Source: a virus. Taken from it: DNA of 64,000 nt. Of this stretch, positions 27,514 through 36,726 are shown in pieces; positions within the stretch are counted from its first letter, which is position 1, and each line of letters begins with the position of its first letter. The position numbers were made by a program, and so were the translations under genes. The notes under the pieces were generated by a model. That model saw nothing but the letters and a program-made list of their open reading frames with translations. It was not told where the DNA came from and searched no databases. The stretch lies in the IMG/VR virus record IMGVR_UViG_3300038441_001309, positions 1 to 64,000 of that record. One strand, given 5' to 3'.

Positions 27514-28041
27514 ATGATGGCTGGCGAAGAACAAACTCCAACCGAAGAAGGTACCGAAGTCATGGCCAAAGAGGTGGCGAAAGCCAACGTGACACCCAAG
27601 ACCAAATACGACATCACCATGGAGACCGTCAACGGCCTGCTGGCTGACTACGAAAAGGTCATGGACCCCAAAGGCAATGAACCGAGCGAAGAGGAAGGCA
27701 TCAAGCAGCAGAAAGCCATTCTCAAGATCATCAAGATGGTACTCAAGCTCGAAGGCCAAGACTTCAACCAGGCCTACGAGGCACTCCTGCAGTGGGTGCT
27801 GAAGAACATCAATGGCGTCATGAGCATGCGCTACCGCAACCGCTTCATGGACCTGCTCAAGACCATGCCGGTGATGGACCTGCGCCTGCTGGAAGCCATG
27901 TTGCACCTGATGACCTCCACCTGCGACGGCCGAAGCCGTGGTGTTGCCATCTCCCGTTACGGCTTCGGTCGCATCGAGAAGTGCGTCAGCGACGTAAGTC
28001 AGGCCGAGCGCCTGCAAGGCTTCTACGCACAGTACATGTGA
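27514..28041 (+). CDS. Hypothetical helical protein after virion RNAP subunit (175 aa)
   Basis: The frame is open from a TTG at 27481 inside the RNAP gene, but GAGGAA lies just before two ATGs at 27514/27517, 8 nt after the RNAP stop, so I start at 27514. A disordered acidic N-terminus (GEEQTPTEEGTEV) is followed by a compact helical domain with many Met and Leu residues (MRYRNRFMDLLKTMPVMDLRLLEAML). No recognised family. It may be co-packaged with or regulate the virion RNAP, judging only from position. Confidence 0.65.
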   Translation: MMAGEEQTPTEEGTEVMAKEVAKANVTPKTKYDITMETVNGLLADYEKVMDPKGNEPSEEEGIKQQKAILKIIKMVLKLEGQDFNQAYEALLQWVLKNINGVMSMRYRNRFMDLLKTMPVMDLRLLEAMLHLMTSTCDGRSRGVAISRYGFGRIEKCVSDVSQAERLQGFYAQYM

Positions 28042-28072
28042 TCTGAAGCAAAAAAAAAAGAGCATAGGCTCA

Positions 28073-28100
28073 CTGCCCCTCCCCTTGCGGGGAGGGGCAG
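28073..28100. terminator. Bidirectional hairpin terminator with distal T-tract on the minus strand
   Basis: CTGCCCCTCCCC-ttgc-GGGGAGGGGCAG, 12-bp perfect stem between convergent genes. GCATAGG at 28061 and CTATGCCGTCA after 28100 give a TATGC box on both sides. A run of ten A at 28050-28059 supplies a T-tract to the minus transcript about 13 nt beyond the stem. Confidence 0.9.
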
Positions 28101-28108
28101 CTATGCCG

Positions 28109-28846
28109 TCAGGCTGGATCTTGCTCTTCTGATACGTCGATCGGCAGTACAGCACCGGTCTTGGAATCGCGTTGCATGGTTTCGTTGAGGACGTTCTCAC
28201 CATGCTCGGCCAGCGCGATCGCGCGCAGGGTGACGATCTTGGCGATGATCAGGGCGTTGAGCATCAGCCAGTTGTGGTAGGTGTGCGGAACACCACGAGC
28301 GTGTTCGAGGTCGTCTTCGTTCTCGTACGCTGCCATGGCGGTGGCTTCGTAGGTTTCACGAATGACCTTGCGATCGTAGCCACCCAGCTTGGACTGCTCC
28401 AGAATGGTTTCGATGTCGTCGGTATGACTACCGATCAGTGGCACGTAGGAGATCTGGTCATACTCAGGCACCATCAGGTAGTGCGCGCTCAGACCTTGCC
28501 AGCCGGTACCAGCCACGAAGCGGATGCCCTGCTGGTCAAGGCCGCCGCCGCGTTTGGCGTCGTAGGCTGCGGTGTTCATGGCCGGGTCGAACTGAGACAG
28601 CTGGAATTCGAACTTCTCGTCGCCCTTCACTTGTTCGGTGAAGATGCGCACCAGGCCGTGTGGCCAGTTGTCGGGCACATTGGCCGGGGTACGGATTTCG
28701 CTGTGGTCGTCGAACATGTAGAAGCTACCCATTGGGTTCAGCTCTTTACGCTCCAGGCCACGGTTGACTTCGTTGGCGAAGAACAGCAGGGCACCGACGC
28801 GCAGGTGCAGTTCAGACAGGGGTGCAGATTGATAGGGCTTGTTCAC
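28109..28846 (-). CDS. Hypothetical protein (245 aa)
   Basis: 245 residues from GTG 28846 with AAGGAAGAG upstream. Soluble, mixed fold; N-terminal segment LHLRVGALLFFANEVNRGLERK and a C-terminal helical stretch (ALIIAKIVTLRAIALAEHGENVL). No family recognised. Last gene of the helicase-RNAP unit before a convergent terminator. Confidence 0.65.
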   Translation of the reverse strand: MNKPYQSAPLSELHLRVGALLFFANEVNRGLERKELNPMGSFYMFDDHSEIRTPANVPDNWPHGLVRIFTEQVKGDEKFEFQLSQFDPAMNTAAYDAKRGGGLDQQGIRFVAGTGWQGLSAHYLMVPEYDQISYVPLIGSHTDDIETILEQSKLGGYDRKVIRETYEATAMAAYENEDDLEHARGVPHTYHNWLMLNALIIAKIVTLRAIALAEHGENVLNETMQRDSKTGAVLPIDVSEEQDPA

Positions 28847-29146
28847 TTACTCTTCCTTTTGCATGAGCCCAACAACTCGGGCAAGGTTGTAGTCGTTACC
28901 GTACTGGTCTTCAACTTTCCAGTCGCGGGCAGGGAAATCTGCGTCGATGATGACCTCCATCAATTCCGGTCCGTGGACCGGATACTTGACGATGATCTTG
29001 CCGACTTTGTAGTGTCGATGGATCAGGTGATACTCTGCCAGACAGCCTGGGTGAGTCCCTACAAGCTGAATGACAAGACCGGGCACGTAGACCCGGTTTC
29101 CACCTGCATCGACCCGATAGAGCTGATACGGGCGTGGATGGCTCAT
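28847..29146 (-). CDS. Hypothetical small beta-rich protein (99 aa)
   Basis: 99 residues, MSHPRPYQLYR..., probably a small beta-barrel-like domain with a conserved-looking VYVPGLVIQLVGTHPGC segment. The ATG lies 3 nt after the helicase stop with only a weak RBS, so reinitiation is likely. Possible helicase or polymerase accessory protein by position; no family recognised. Confidence 0.6.
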   Translation of the reverse strand: MSHPRPYQLYRVDAGGNRVYVPGLVIQLVGTHPGCLAEYHLIHRHYKVGKIIVKYPVHGPELMEVIIDADFPARDWKVEDQYGNDYNLARVVGLMQKEE

Positions 29147-29148
29147 TG

Positions 29149-30669
29149 TCAGATCACATAGTCCGTTAAAAGTGTTTCGTGAGAAATTACCTCAGAGCGG
29201 AAGATTTCAACCTTGTGCTTGTGGTAGTTCATGTGTTGCGGAATGTTCGAGCACAGAAGATACAAGAACTCCGGCGTGAAATAATCAGGTCCCTGATCAG
29301 GCTCGCGCAGACGTTTGATGTGCTGCAAGTTTGCCTGAGTGTCGTTGACGGCTTCAGTCATCAACGAGATTGCCAAGCCGGGGATGTCGATTGCGGTACC
29401 ACACGACTTGGTAGTGGAGACAAGAATGTCTGCCTCACCAATGTGCGAGTACGGGTCCTCACCGATGTAGCGCCGTACCTTGAGATCAGGGTACTTCTTG
29501 GTGAACGCTTCAGCCAGGATCGTACACATCTTCTTCGTACCTGCGAACACCAGCAGTTTCCTGCCTGGCTTCCACAATGGCATGAAGGAGATGGCCGCAA
29601 TGTCGAGGATCATCTCTTTGTACTTGGTCAGGACCTTTCCATAGTGCATGATACTCTTTTCAAAGGCTGCCTGAGAATACTCAGACCGCCCCCGGTGCTT
29701 CCACTTGATCAGGTGCGGGCTCTGCAGACTGAACTGCAATGCCTTACAACGGATGTAGGGTGGAGGTGGTGGCTCGATGTAACGGGTACTCGCGGGGAAC
29801 GTCAGCTTGGTGATGTCGTTCTTGAACGAGTTGTCAGGGTCCAGCGTACCAGAGAGCGTAACGATCAATGGCACGTTTTGGTGAATGATGCAGCGGTGGT
29901 TGAAGTGGAAGTCTTGGTGCACCTCGTCGATGCCCAGAATCTCCACGCCCAACGCACCCATCAACTCAAAGGGCGACAACGGGAAACCTTGATCTTTCAG
30001 GTCGCCGTTGGCCATCTCCCAGAGCTTCAGGTAATTGCGGTAGGTGGAGTTGGAGATCAGGATGTACTTGGCCGTGATGGTTCCCGTCAATGCTGCAAGC
30101 ATCAACTTCATCAGGTCCTTGCCACCCTTGATCTTGAGGATGTCGCCTTCTTCGCAGTGATGCGCACTGCCGATGTCTTTTTCCCACTTGTCCACATACC
30201 CCGACCGGAGAATCATCGCCACACGCTTTTGCTTGGCGAAGGAGATCCGGTTGAATACAAACGTCTTACCACGGCCAGGGCCTAGGCAGATCGCTTTGAT
30301 GTTGCCCTCGCTAAGCCCATGCTCAATGGCACCGGGTTGTCCCCAACGAGGTTCACGCAGGTCTTTAAGCTCGATCTTTACATCGACCGAGTCCCACAGG
30401 TCATGGTGCACTATTTCCGGTTTGATACCTGGGACGATGTCTGCAATGATGCGCAGGAATCGCTCCAATGTATCTTTGTGGAAACAGAACTGCTCCCTGT
30501 TTGCAAAACCCCCGGCATAAGTCGCTGTTTGCTTTTGCTCGTAGCGACCAGTCTCCGTAGGTTGCAATTCAAAGTGACCGAGGAAACGACACAGCTTACC
30601 AACACCAACGCGAGTGGCATTGGTAAGACCTCGCACCGTATACCCGTGGGAGTAAACGTCAATCCGCAT
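29149..30669 (-). CDS. Superfamily 2 DEVH helicase/translocase
   Basis: 506 residues; GGGAG 7 nt before ATG. Motif I (Walker A) G130-PGRG-K135-T, motif II D248-E-V-H251, motif III SGT near 277 (TLSGT), and motif VI Q-x-x-K-R-x-R near 451-458 (QHIKRLRE) are all readable, in the order expected of SF2 enzymes. N-terminal 110 residues form a separate region without motifs. The layout resembles T4 UvsW-like helicases: branch migration or recombination-dependent replication. Directly downstream of the nvRNAP genes, as helicase-type genes are in phiKZ-like genomes. Helicase call strong; pathway inferred. Confidence 0.85.
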   Translation of the reverse strand: MRIDVYSHGYTVRGLTNATRVGVGKLCRFLGHFELQPTETGRYEQKQTATYAGGFANREQFCFHKDTLERFLRIIADIVPGIKPEIVHHDLWDSVDVKIELKDLREPRWGQPGAIEHGLSEGNIKAICLGPGRGKTFVFNRISFAKQKRVAMILRSGYVDKWEKDIGSAHHCEEGDILKIKGGKDLMKLMLAALTGTITAKYILISNSTYRNYLKLWEMANGDLKDQGFPLSPFELMGALGVEILGIDEVHQDFHFNHRCIIHQNVPLIVTLSGTLDPDNSFKNDITKLTFPASTRYIEPPPPPYIRCKALQFSLQSPHLIKWKHRGRSEYSQAAFEKSIMHYGKVLTKYKEMILDIAAISFMPLWKPGRKLLVFAGTKKMCTILAEAFTKKYPDLKVRRYIGEDPYSHIGEADILVSTTKSCGTAIDIPGLAISLMTEAVNDTQANLQHIKRLREPDQGPDYFTPEFLYLLCSNIPQHMNYHKHKVEIFRSEVISHETLLTDYVI

Positions 30670-30705
30670 TCGCTATCTCCCTCACAAAAAAATACAGGGA
30701 GCCGT

Positions 30706-30725
30706 GCCCCCTCCGAAGAGGGGGC
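30706..30725 (-). terminator. Hairpin terminator after nvRNAP beta' gene
   Basis: GCCCCCTC-cgaa-GAGGGGGC, 8-bp stem, 12 nt past the stop at 30737 on the minus strand, followed after 13 nt by TTTTTTTG (30685-30691). Confidence 0.75.
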
Positions 30726-30736
30726 GCAGTCACCTG

Positions 30737-32728
30737 TTACAGCACTGTCATGCCTTCAGGAATGTTGGCGTGCAATGCGTCCATCGGATGGTAGCACCTG
30801 TTCTGGTTAAGATAGGTACGTGGGTTTCCATAAATACGTTCCAAATGTTCGTAAGAAAGAGTCCCTGCGAGGGATCGATCACGAATAAGATCTTCGTACG
30901 GACGGATTACCCCTTCCGATGGCATGCGCGGGAAGCGCGAGTCATCTTCACTGATGGCGGTCATGCAGGAGATAACGATTTCCTGGTGGGCGATATTGAC
31001 AGACAGCTTCGAGGAAACCATCTTGTTCATCATCAACAAGCCCTCGTCCAGAGTCTCGTAGTTCACCAGACGATCGCGTGCGCCATCTCCGCTGCCCTTG
31101 CCACTAGAGCGGGTGAAGGTTTCCACGTCGTTGATGTACTCCAACATGTTCGCATGCTGAACCGGCAGCGACAGCAGGCTGTCTTCGAATTCCCAGTCCT
31201 TCATGTCGACCACCACCATGCCTTCGCTGATGGTCCACCCGGTTTTACGGATGTACTCCAGCGCTTGCAGCGTGAACGACGCCTGACGGGAACCGTTGGC
31301 AACTGTCAGTCGTTGAACCTGATCGAAACCATCCTCGTCCACGTACCACAGCTGCATGGAGTACATGCTCGTGGTGTTGGACAGGGTCAGCTTGGACAGA
31401 TCGTCAACCACCTTGATGTCGTGCAGGTTGCGAACGTAGCGCTCGTCGATCGCGATGCGCAGGTTGTGCAGCTCTGGGTTGTACAACAGCCGCAGGTCTG
31501 CAACCTCCTCGTCCGCCGATGGCGTGAGGAATAGCTGCTCCAGATCCCCGAGCGCAACGTCGGCAATGTCCACCGTGGCATCGCTGTGCTTAACTGCCAG
31601 CAGCGCCTGGGAGGCATCCTTACACAGCTCAGACGACGAGATGTGGCCGAGGTTGGAGTTGCGCACGATCGAGTGACCAAGATAGCCGAAGCAGGTCTGG
31701 CACACGCCATGCTCGTGGAAGCGCTGGCAGTGGATCGAGGAACGCAACAGGATCGTTTGACCGATAAGCTCGCGGCTATCTTTCCAGATCGCTTTAAGCT
31801 TGCCAGTCTCAGGCACCAGCATGTACTTACCAGCGAATGCGTAGAGGAGATCCTCACGCATGGTGATCTGCAGGTACTTGGTAGAACCGCAGTCGCCCTT
31901 GAACAACCTGGCCACAGGGAAGGCGCCAAGCTGCATCTTACGCTGGAAGTATTCGCCCTTCTCAACATGGTCTTTCGAGTAGTACATCGCTTTGGTAGCC
32001 GAGCGCGACTCTGCTGCACTTTCGTACAGCGTGTTCAGACCAGTCAAGAACGAGTTCAGGATCGGATGACGGAAGTATTCCGAACTGATCTCGGTTGGGT
32101 AGCCTTTAGGACCAATACATTGCAACACCTGGCCCAGCGAGATGAACTTCGACCGGCAGAACTCAGACAGCGTGTTCTTCTCCAGGTCATCGCTGGTCAT
32201 GAGCAGGCGACCGATGTTGTCGTGGCAATTACTCACACCACGGCGAGACGGCTCAACGGTATCCAGCTCATGTTTGATCAGCGGCGATTCCACCACGTCC
32301 ACGTAGTCGTCGAGCGACAGGGTTTCCACCCATTCCTGCAGCTCATTAACCGCGTAGTTGTAGATGGCGTTGGCCGACTTACAGCCAATGAGGTCCAGGT
32401 ACTCAAGATCCAGTTCTTCACCTGCCTCCAGGTAGATGTCGAACGTATCCCAATAGCTGTGCTTCATCAGCTGCAAGTGTGCGTTGCTAGTGATCCGATC
32501 CGGGTACAGCAACACGTGACGCTTTTCCAACGGCGTCTTTGGCCAGATGCGCTGGAAGTTCCAGCAGAACGTCGAGTAGACCGCCCGCTGAACAGTGCAG
32601 GGATGTTCCCCGTCATCCAGCTTCAGGGTAAAGGCGCCATCCTCTTCGAGGCCCTGACCCATCAGCCATTCGTTCACACGTTCTGGGCGCATACCCAGAA
32701 GTGTTCTCCCTTCAATTACTAATGACAT
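30737..32728 (-). CDS. Non-virion RNA polymerase beta' C-terminal subunit (663 aa)
   Basis: 663 residues; GGAG 8 nt before ATG, and the RNAP beta gene ends 5 nt earlier. The four Cys of the beta' C-terminal zinc site are C280 (GDCGS), C334 (IHCQR), C343 and C346 (GVCQTCFG), and the following GHSIVRNSNLGHISSSELCKDASQALL aligns with the bacterial region G-x-A-x-G-x-I-A-A-Q-S. Residues 230-260 (LNTLYESAAESRSATKAMYY) correspond to the region before the trigger loop. This is the partner of the beta C-half just upstream; phiKZ gp71-73 and gp74 are neighbours in the same way. Works with the beta' N-half at 46184. It should transcribe middle/late phage genes inside the phage nucleus. Confidence 0.85.
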   Translation of the reverse strand: MSLVIEGRTLLGMRPERVNEWLMGQGLEEDGAFTLKLDDGEHPCTVQRAVYSTFCWNFQRIWPKTPLEKRHVLLYPDRITSNAHLQLMKHSYWDTFDIYLEAGEELDLEYLDLIGCKSANAIYNYAVNELQEWVETLSLDDYVDVVESPLIKHELDTVEPSRRGVSNCHDNIGRLLMTSDDLEKNTLSEFCRSKFISLGQVLQCIGPKGYPTEISSEYFRHPILNSFLTGLNTLYESAAESRSATKAMYYSKDHVEKGEYFQRKMQLGAFPVARLFKGDCGSTKYLQITMREDLLYAFAGKYMLVPETGKLKAIWKDSRELIGQTILLRSSIHCQRFHEHGVCQTCFGYLGHSIVRNSNLGHISSSELCKDASQALLAVKHSDATVDIADVALGDLEQLFLTPSADEEVADLRLLYNPELHNLRIAIDERYVRNLHDIKVVDDLSKLTLSNTTSMYSMQLWYVDEDGFDQVQRLTVANGSRQASFTLQALEYIRKTGWTISEGMVVVDMKDWEFEDSLLSLPVQHANMLEYINDVETFTRSSGKGSGDGARDRLVNYETLDEGLLMMNKMVSSKLSVNIAHQEIVISCMTAISEDDSRFPRMPSEGVIRPYEDLIRDRSLAGTLSYEHLERIYGNPRTYLNQNRCYHPMDALHANIPEGMTVL

Positions 32729-32733
32729 TCAGG

Positions 32734-34836
32734 TCACTCCGTTGGAATGTGGTCAGGTTCCAGTCTGAATCCAACACCCGCACACATGTGTAGGTGCTCG
32801 ATCTGTTTTGCGATGCGGTGCCCGTTTGCAGGGAACTTATCGCGTGGAATGACCTCCTCAATGTTCGTTGGTTGATCGGCCAAGAGGATGCTCTCATAGA
32901 CGATGCTGTGAGAGTCTGGGTTGTTGGTTTGCTCCAACAGGTCCCGTGTCGCCATGCCGCCGATTGCCATCAGCATCAGTCGCACTTCGGTCTCGCCTGC
33001 AAAGCGCATTGGCTGCATGCGGATGTGGGTGCTGTAACGGTCGCTGTTTGCAATCCTGGATGGAACGCCGTTGATCTGCAGCTTCGCCGAGGATACGGCA
33101 GCCAAGTCTCGGGCAATCTTCTCCAGCATGATCGTGTAGATAGAGCCTACGACCATTTCCTTGCGGCTGGTGATCCACTTGCCTTTCGCGTTGCGCCAGG
33201 TGATCTGACTGTAGTTGCATGGATGCTCTGCTTTAAGTCGCGGCAGAATGTCCGAGTAGACCACAGGGTTGTCAGTCGGCAGCCAGAGCTGCATGCCATG
33301 GGAAGCCACCGTGGTCAGGTGACCTTTAACGTCGAAGTCTGGGAAGTCGACGATGCCCTTATGCATGCGTGGGCTCATAAGCTCATAGAAGCTCAGGAAC
33401 CGCTTGAAGAACTCTTGTTGCTGATCTTCGGCCATCTTCTGCAATGCAGTCTGAGCAACACTGTAGTCGGTGAACTCATCACGCAACCCCAGTGCTTCAC
33501 GCAGCAGGCGGGTGTACTCCATGCAGACGGAACTGATGCGAGGCTCGATCACACGACCCATGTTCATCCGCTTGGTAAGCGACATAGGGTCCATGACCAG
33601 ATCGATGATACGGCCGTGCTTGTCGCGCGGCATATCCTCGTCCTTCATCACCTTTACAATCACACCCTTACCACCATGGGTACAGGTGATCTTGATGCCC
33701 ATGCCAGCGCGGATCTCGCGACGGATGGTTACGGTGATGCGCCAGTCATCCAGCTCTACCTTGCGATAGCAGAGTTTACGACCGCCTTTATGGTACGGGT
33801 TCATGTACACCAGCGCTTCAACCACCTGACGGTGGAATTCACGCGTTAGCGACAGACCTTCACCACGTTGCTCCAGCTCACGGTACTTGGCGATGATGCG
33901 CTGATAGTAACGGCGCTGTGCATCGTCATAGCGGTTCGGTGTGTACTCCATGCCGAGTGGCGTATTGTTCACACGTTGTTCGCTGTCGTGCTGAACCTGG
34001 ATGTCAACCACTTCAGATCCTGGCGGCACCTTGATCTGGCGATCGAAGATGCGGTCGATCTTGCGCAGTCGTTCTGGCGTCATCTCGACGGTACCCATCA
34101 TGTCACGTTTCTTACGGAACGCCATGAGGATACCGTCGTCACCCACGAACTCACCCACATCCGGGCAAAGCTTGTAGACGCTGTCGTCGCCGAACAGGTT
34201 TAGCGGGTATTCCTGCTTACCGTACGAGGCAGAACGCTCCTCGTAAATGTAAGTTGACATGTTTCGCGCAGCGGTCTCGGAAATGATACCACCGTCTTCA
34301 ATTACGCCTGGCAAGGTTGCCCAGACGCAGGACAGCTCACGCCCGTACATGTATTCACCTTCCGGTGTCACAGTAGCAGGCTGGGCGAAGACTGTACCTT
34401 TGGGGACGCCGTTCCCTGGCTTGAGCAAGGCCATGGCCTCTGGGTTCTTCACCAGCTCAAAACCAAACCGCTTGTGGAACGACAGGTACTCGGGGATGTT
34501 CAACTGCCCCACTTCACCGGTCTTGATGTCCTCGTAAATCACGAGGGTTGATGGGTTACGTTTCAACGCTCCTTTTACGTTACTGGCAGTAACGCGATCG
34601 ATGACGTCGATGACATAAGCGTCACACGGCATCTCGATCTTAAACACGTACTTCGCGTATTCAGGTTCCATACCCGTCATGAGAATCCGACGAGTTGGAT
34701 TGAGCAGGGACAACGCTTGGGGCATGTTGCCTGCCATCATCTGCTTACGCGACGCCGAGTCGTTACCCACGAATGGGTTCAAGTTCTGCGTCGAGAGAAA
34801 CTCTGGATGCAGTTGATTGACCTTTGAACGAGGCAT
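32734..34836 (-). CDS. Non-virion RNA polymerase beta C-terminal subunit (700 aa)
   Basis: A longer frame starts at 34857, but AGGAG lies 5 nt before the ATG at 34836, so I start there. Near the N-terminus, QNLNPFVGNDSASRKQMMAG matches bacterial beta NLIPFxxHDDANRALMGSNMQ. Residues 387-391 HGGKG with following DMP (401-403) and RMNMGR (423-428) correspond to HGNKG...EDMP...RMNIGQ of beta. The catalytic-region Lys in HGGKG is kept. No alpha-binding or sigma-binding extras are seen. Preceded at 34920-34937 by an early-promoter-type element. Homologous by motif and order to phiKZ gp71-73. Confidence 0.88.
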   Translation of the reverse strand: MPRSKVNQLHPEFLSTQNLNPFVGNDSASRKQMMAGNMPQALSLLNPTRRILMTGMEPEYAKYVFKIEMPCDAYVIDVIDRVTASNVKGALKRNPSTLVIYEDIKTGEVGQLNIPEYLSFHKRFGFELVKNPEAMALLKPGNGVPKGTVFAQPATVTPEGEYMYGRELSCVWATLPGVIEDGGIISETAARNMSTYIYEERSASYGKQEYPLNLFGDDSVYKLCPDVGEFVGDDGILMAFRKKRDMMGTVEMTPERLRKIDRIFDRQIKVPPGSEVVDIQVQHDSEQRVNNTPLGMEYTPNRYDDAQRRYYQRIIAKYRELEQRGEGLSLTREFHRQVVEALVYMNPYHKGGRKLCYRKVELDDWRITVTIRREIRAGMGIKITCTHGGKGVIVKVMKDEDMPRDKHGRIIDLVMDPMSLTKRMNMGRVIEPRISSVCMEYTRLLREALGLRDEFTDYSVAQTALQKMAEDQQQEFFKRFLSFYELMSPRMHKGIVDFPDFDVKGHLTTVASHGMQLWLPTDNPVVYSDILPRLKAEHPCNYSQITWRNAKGKWITSRKEMVVGSIYTIMLEKIARDLAAVSSAKLQINGVPSRIANSDRYSTHIRMQPMRFAGETEVRLMLMAIGGMATRDLLEQTNNPDSHSIVYESILLADQPTNIEEVIPRDKFPANGHRIAKQIEHLHMCAGVGFRLEPDHIPTE

Positions 34837-34919
34837 CTTATCTCCTTTTGTCGACAACGACGGAAGTAATCGTCATAGACAAAGCCTAACAGCAATTGAG
34901 GTTGTATAACCTTCACCTA

Positions 34920-34937
34920 GATACTTTAGGTCTGAAA
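34920..34937 (-). promoter_or_regulatory. Candidate early promoter element (copy 1)
   Basis: GATACTTTAGGTCTGAAA on the plus strand; reads as a promoter on the minus strand, with its near end 83 nt upstream of the nvRNAP beta start. Same element as at 39950, 50005, 51947 and 59966. Confidence 0.55.
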
Positions 34938-34961
34938 TTCCCTTACTGCAGGAAATCAACT

Positions 34962-35312
34962 ATGGGCTCACCACTGAGAAAGCTGGCGATTGCTACACCC
35001 GATTCCCTTACCAACGAGGATGGGTTCCGCTTGATGATTGAAACTCATCGAGGGTTCCTCCGTCAGGATGGCCGGTTTGAGGTTCACACCGTGGACCAAC
35101 ACCAAGCCTTCAAGTACCAGTATGACCTTTACGGTTACCTGGCCTCGATGAAGATACATCCTGAGTATCACTTCGCAACGATGCGCATGAGCGACATTGA
35201 AGTACCCACAGCGTTCGATGCCAGTGTCGAGGTTTTGTACATTCCGACCAAAGAGTCATATACGACACTTAAGGGACTGTACGCTACATCTCGCGGCAAG
35301 GTGCTAAAATAA
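34962..35312 (+). CDS. Hypothetical plus-strand protein between RNAP genes (116 aa)
   Basis: The frame is open from 34896 but AGGA 9 nt before ATG 34962 (MGSPLRKLAI) marks the likely start. 116 residues, soluble, with His/Tyr-rich middle (VDQHQAFKYQYDLYGYL). Single opposite-strand gene inserted between nvRNAP beta and the next unknown, with a terminator right after it. No family recognised; its placement suggests a gain by insertion into the RNAP region. Confidence 0.65.
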   Translation: MGSPLRKLAIATPDSLTNEDGFRLMIETHRGFLRQDGRFEVHTVDQHQAFKYQYDLYGYLASMKIHPEYHFATMRMSDIEVPTAFDASVEVLYIPTKESYTTLKGLYATSRGKVLK

Positions 35313-35328
35313 TAACTAGGTGATAAAT

Positions 35329-35354
35329 CTCCCCCGCCGGTTAAGGCGGGGGAG
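35329..35354. terminator. Bidirectional hairpin terminator
   Basis: CTCCCCCGCC-ggttaa-GGCGGGGGAG, a 10-bp perfect stem between convergent genes, followed on the plus strand by GTATGCCGTTA. Confidence 0.85.
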
Positions 35355-35361
35355 TATGCCG

Positions 35362-36717
35362 TTAGTAGCCCCGACCTTGAGGCTGGGTGCTATACCCGTT
35401 GTTCGCGGTCGTGTAGCTGACGTTGTAGTTACCCACGTTAGTCGTGGAACCTGGTTGTGCACTGCTGCTGAACGGACTACCGCCAACTTCTGGCTGCGTG
35501 TTCACGGTAGCGTAGCCGTAGTGGCCTTGCTGACGTTGGCGCTGCAGTTCGGCGAAGCTTGGCTGATGGTTCTGGTTACCATAGCCGTTCGGACCACCAG
35601 TGTGCACTGGCTGATGCACCGGGATGTGACCTGGGTTGCCGTACTGCGGTTGTTGACGCGGCTTGTACTCGACAGCCTCATCGTCCACCACACGACGTTC
35701 GACCGGGCGCTGCTCTTGCTGCGGTTGATCTTCCCATGGCAGGCTACCCGGCTGACGCTGAGGAGCTGCGCTTGGAGTTGGCATCTGTACGCCACGAGCA
35801 GGCTTTGGATCGTCGATGATCGGAGCATCGGCCTGACCGCGCACAACCTTACCATCGTTGCCCGGCAGGTTCGGCATGCTGTCGCGCATGCGCGACAGAT
35901 CATCCATGCACTCGACCCAGTCATCTTCGTTGACCAGCGTCCCGAAGATCGGGAAGGTTGGTTCGAAGCGCTTGGCCAGCTCAGTGATACGGGCATTGAT
36001 GTTCTGGTAGGCCAGCAGGCTTGCCACGAAGTACGGGGCGACCTGGCTATCGGTGCCACGGCTGTAGGTGTTCTCCACCTGCCAGTTAGGCAGCACGTAG
36101 TCCAGCAGGTTGGTCAGTGCATCCATGTCCTTGACACGCAGGTCGGCGCTGTAAGGCTTCTCCTTGCGTTCCATCTCGGCCAGAGGGAAGCGAACCAGAC
36201 ATGCACGATCGTACGCCTTGCCATTGATCTTGGCGCGGCGCTTGAGGTTCATGTGAACCAGGCTGGACTTGTACTCGGACGGATCTACGCCAAGCACTAC
36301 CTTACCGATGCGTTTGACCATCTCGGCATCGAAGCCAGGCAGACAAGGCAGGAACTCTGCCTGTTCTGGACTGAGCTTGTTAGCCTTGCACTCGTCGGAG
36401 TTCGCTACTTTGAACATTTGCCAGACAAGCGAGGCCAGGCGGATGTTGACGGCGCTGCGAATCATGTCGAGCAGCTCTTGCTGAACTTCAGATTCACCGC
36501 GCAGGATGCTCTCGCAGAGTGGGAAGAACGGAATCTCCGTATCCCAGTTGGAGAGCTTGAGCGTTTCATCGGTAGGCATGACCAGCGTCTTGCCATCGAT
36601 CACGATGGGATCTTCACCGTCTTCGGTTTCAATCACCACCGCTCGACCCTTGACCGAAGCACCCAACGAGACGAGGATGCTGGTCAAGAAGCTGAGTGTT
36701 TTTTCCTTTGCGTTCAT
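35362..36717 (-). CDS. Hypothetical protein with long disordered Gln/Pro/Gly-rich tail (451 aa), nucleus-associated candidate
   Basis: 451 residues; AAGGGG before ATG. The first 260 residues are a folded domain (VVIETEDGEDPIVIDGK early, then helical). The last 170 are disordered, Pro/Gln/Asn/Gly/Tyr-rich (PQYGNPGHIPVHQPVHTGG, NNGYSTQPQGRGY). It lies with 36727-38340 between the fifth-RNAP-subunit candidate and the beta gene. In phiKZ that interval holds gp69 and gp70, and gp69 has been reported as a nuclear import factor (PicA/Imp1, recalled). Which of the two genes, if either, corresponds is open; size and tail alone cannot decide. Confidence 0.55.
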   Translation of the reverse strand: MNAKEKTLSFLTSILVSLGASVKGRAVVIETEDGEDPIVIDGKTLVMPTDETLKLSNWDTEIPFFPLCESILRGESEVQQELLDMIRSAVNIRLASLVWQMFKVANSDECKANKLSPEQAEFLPCLPGFDAEMVKRIGKVVLGVDPSEYKSSLVHMNLKRRAKINGKAYDRACLVRFPLAEMERKEKPYSADLRVKDMDALTNLLDYVLPNWQVENTYSRGTDSQVAPYFVASLLAYQNINARITELAKRFEPTFPIFGTLVNEDDWVECMDDLSRMRDSMPNLPGNDGKVVRGQADAPIIDDPKPARGVQMPTPSAAPQRQPGSLPWEDQPQQEQRPVERRVVDDEAVEYKPRQQPQYGNPGHIPVHQPVHTGGPNGYGNQNHQPSFAELQRQRQQGHYGYATVNTQPEVGGSPFSSSAQPGSTTNVGNYNVSYTTANNGYSTQPQGRGY

Positions 36718-36726
36718 GGTTACCCC

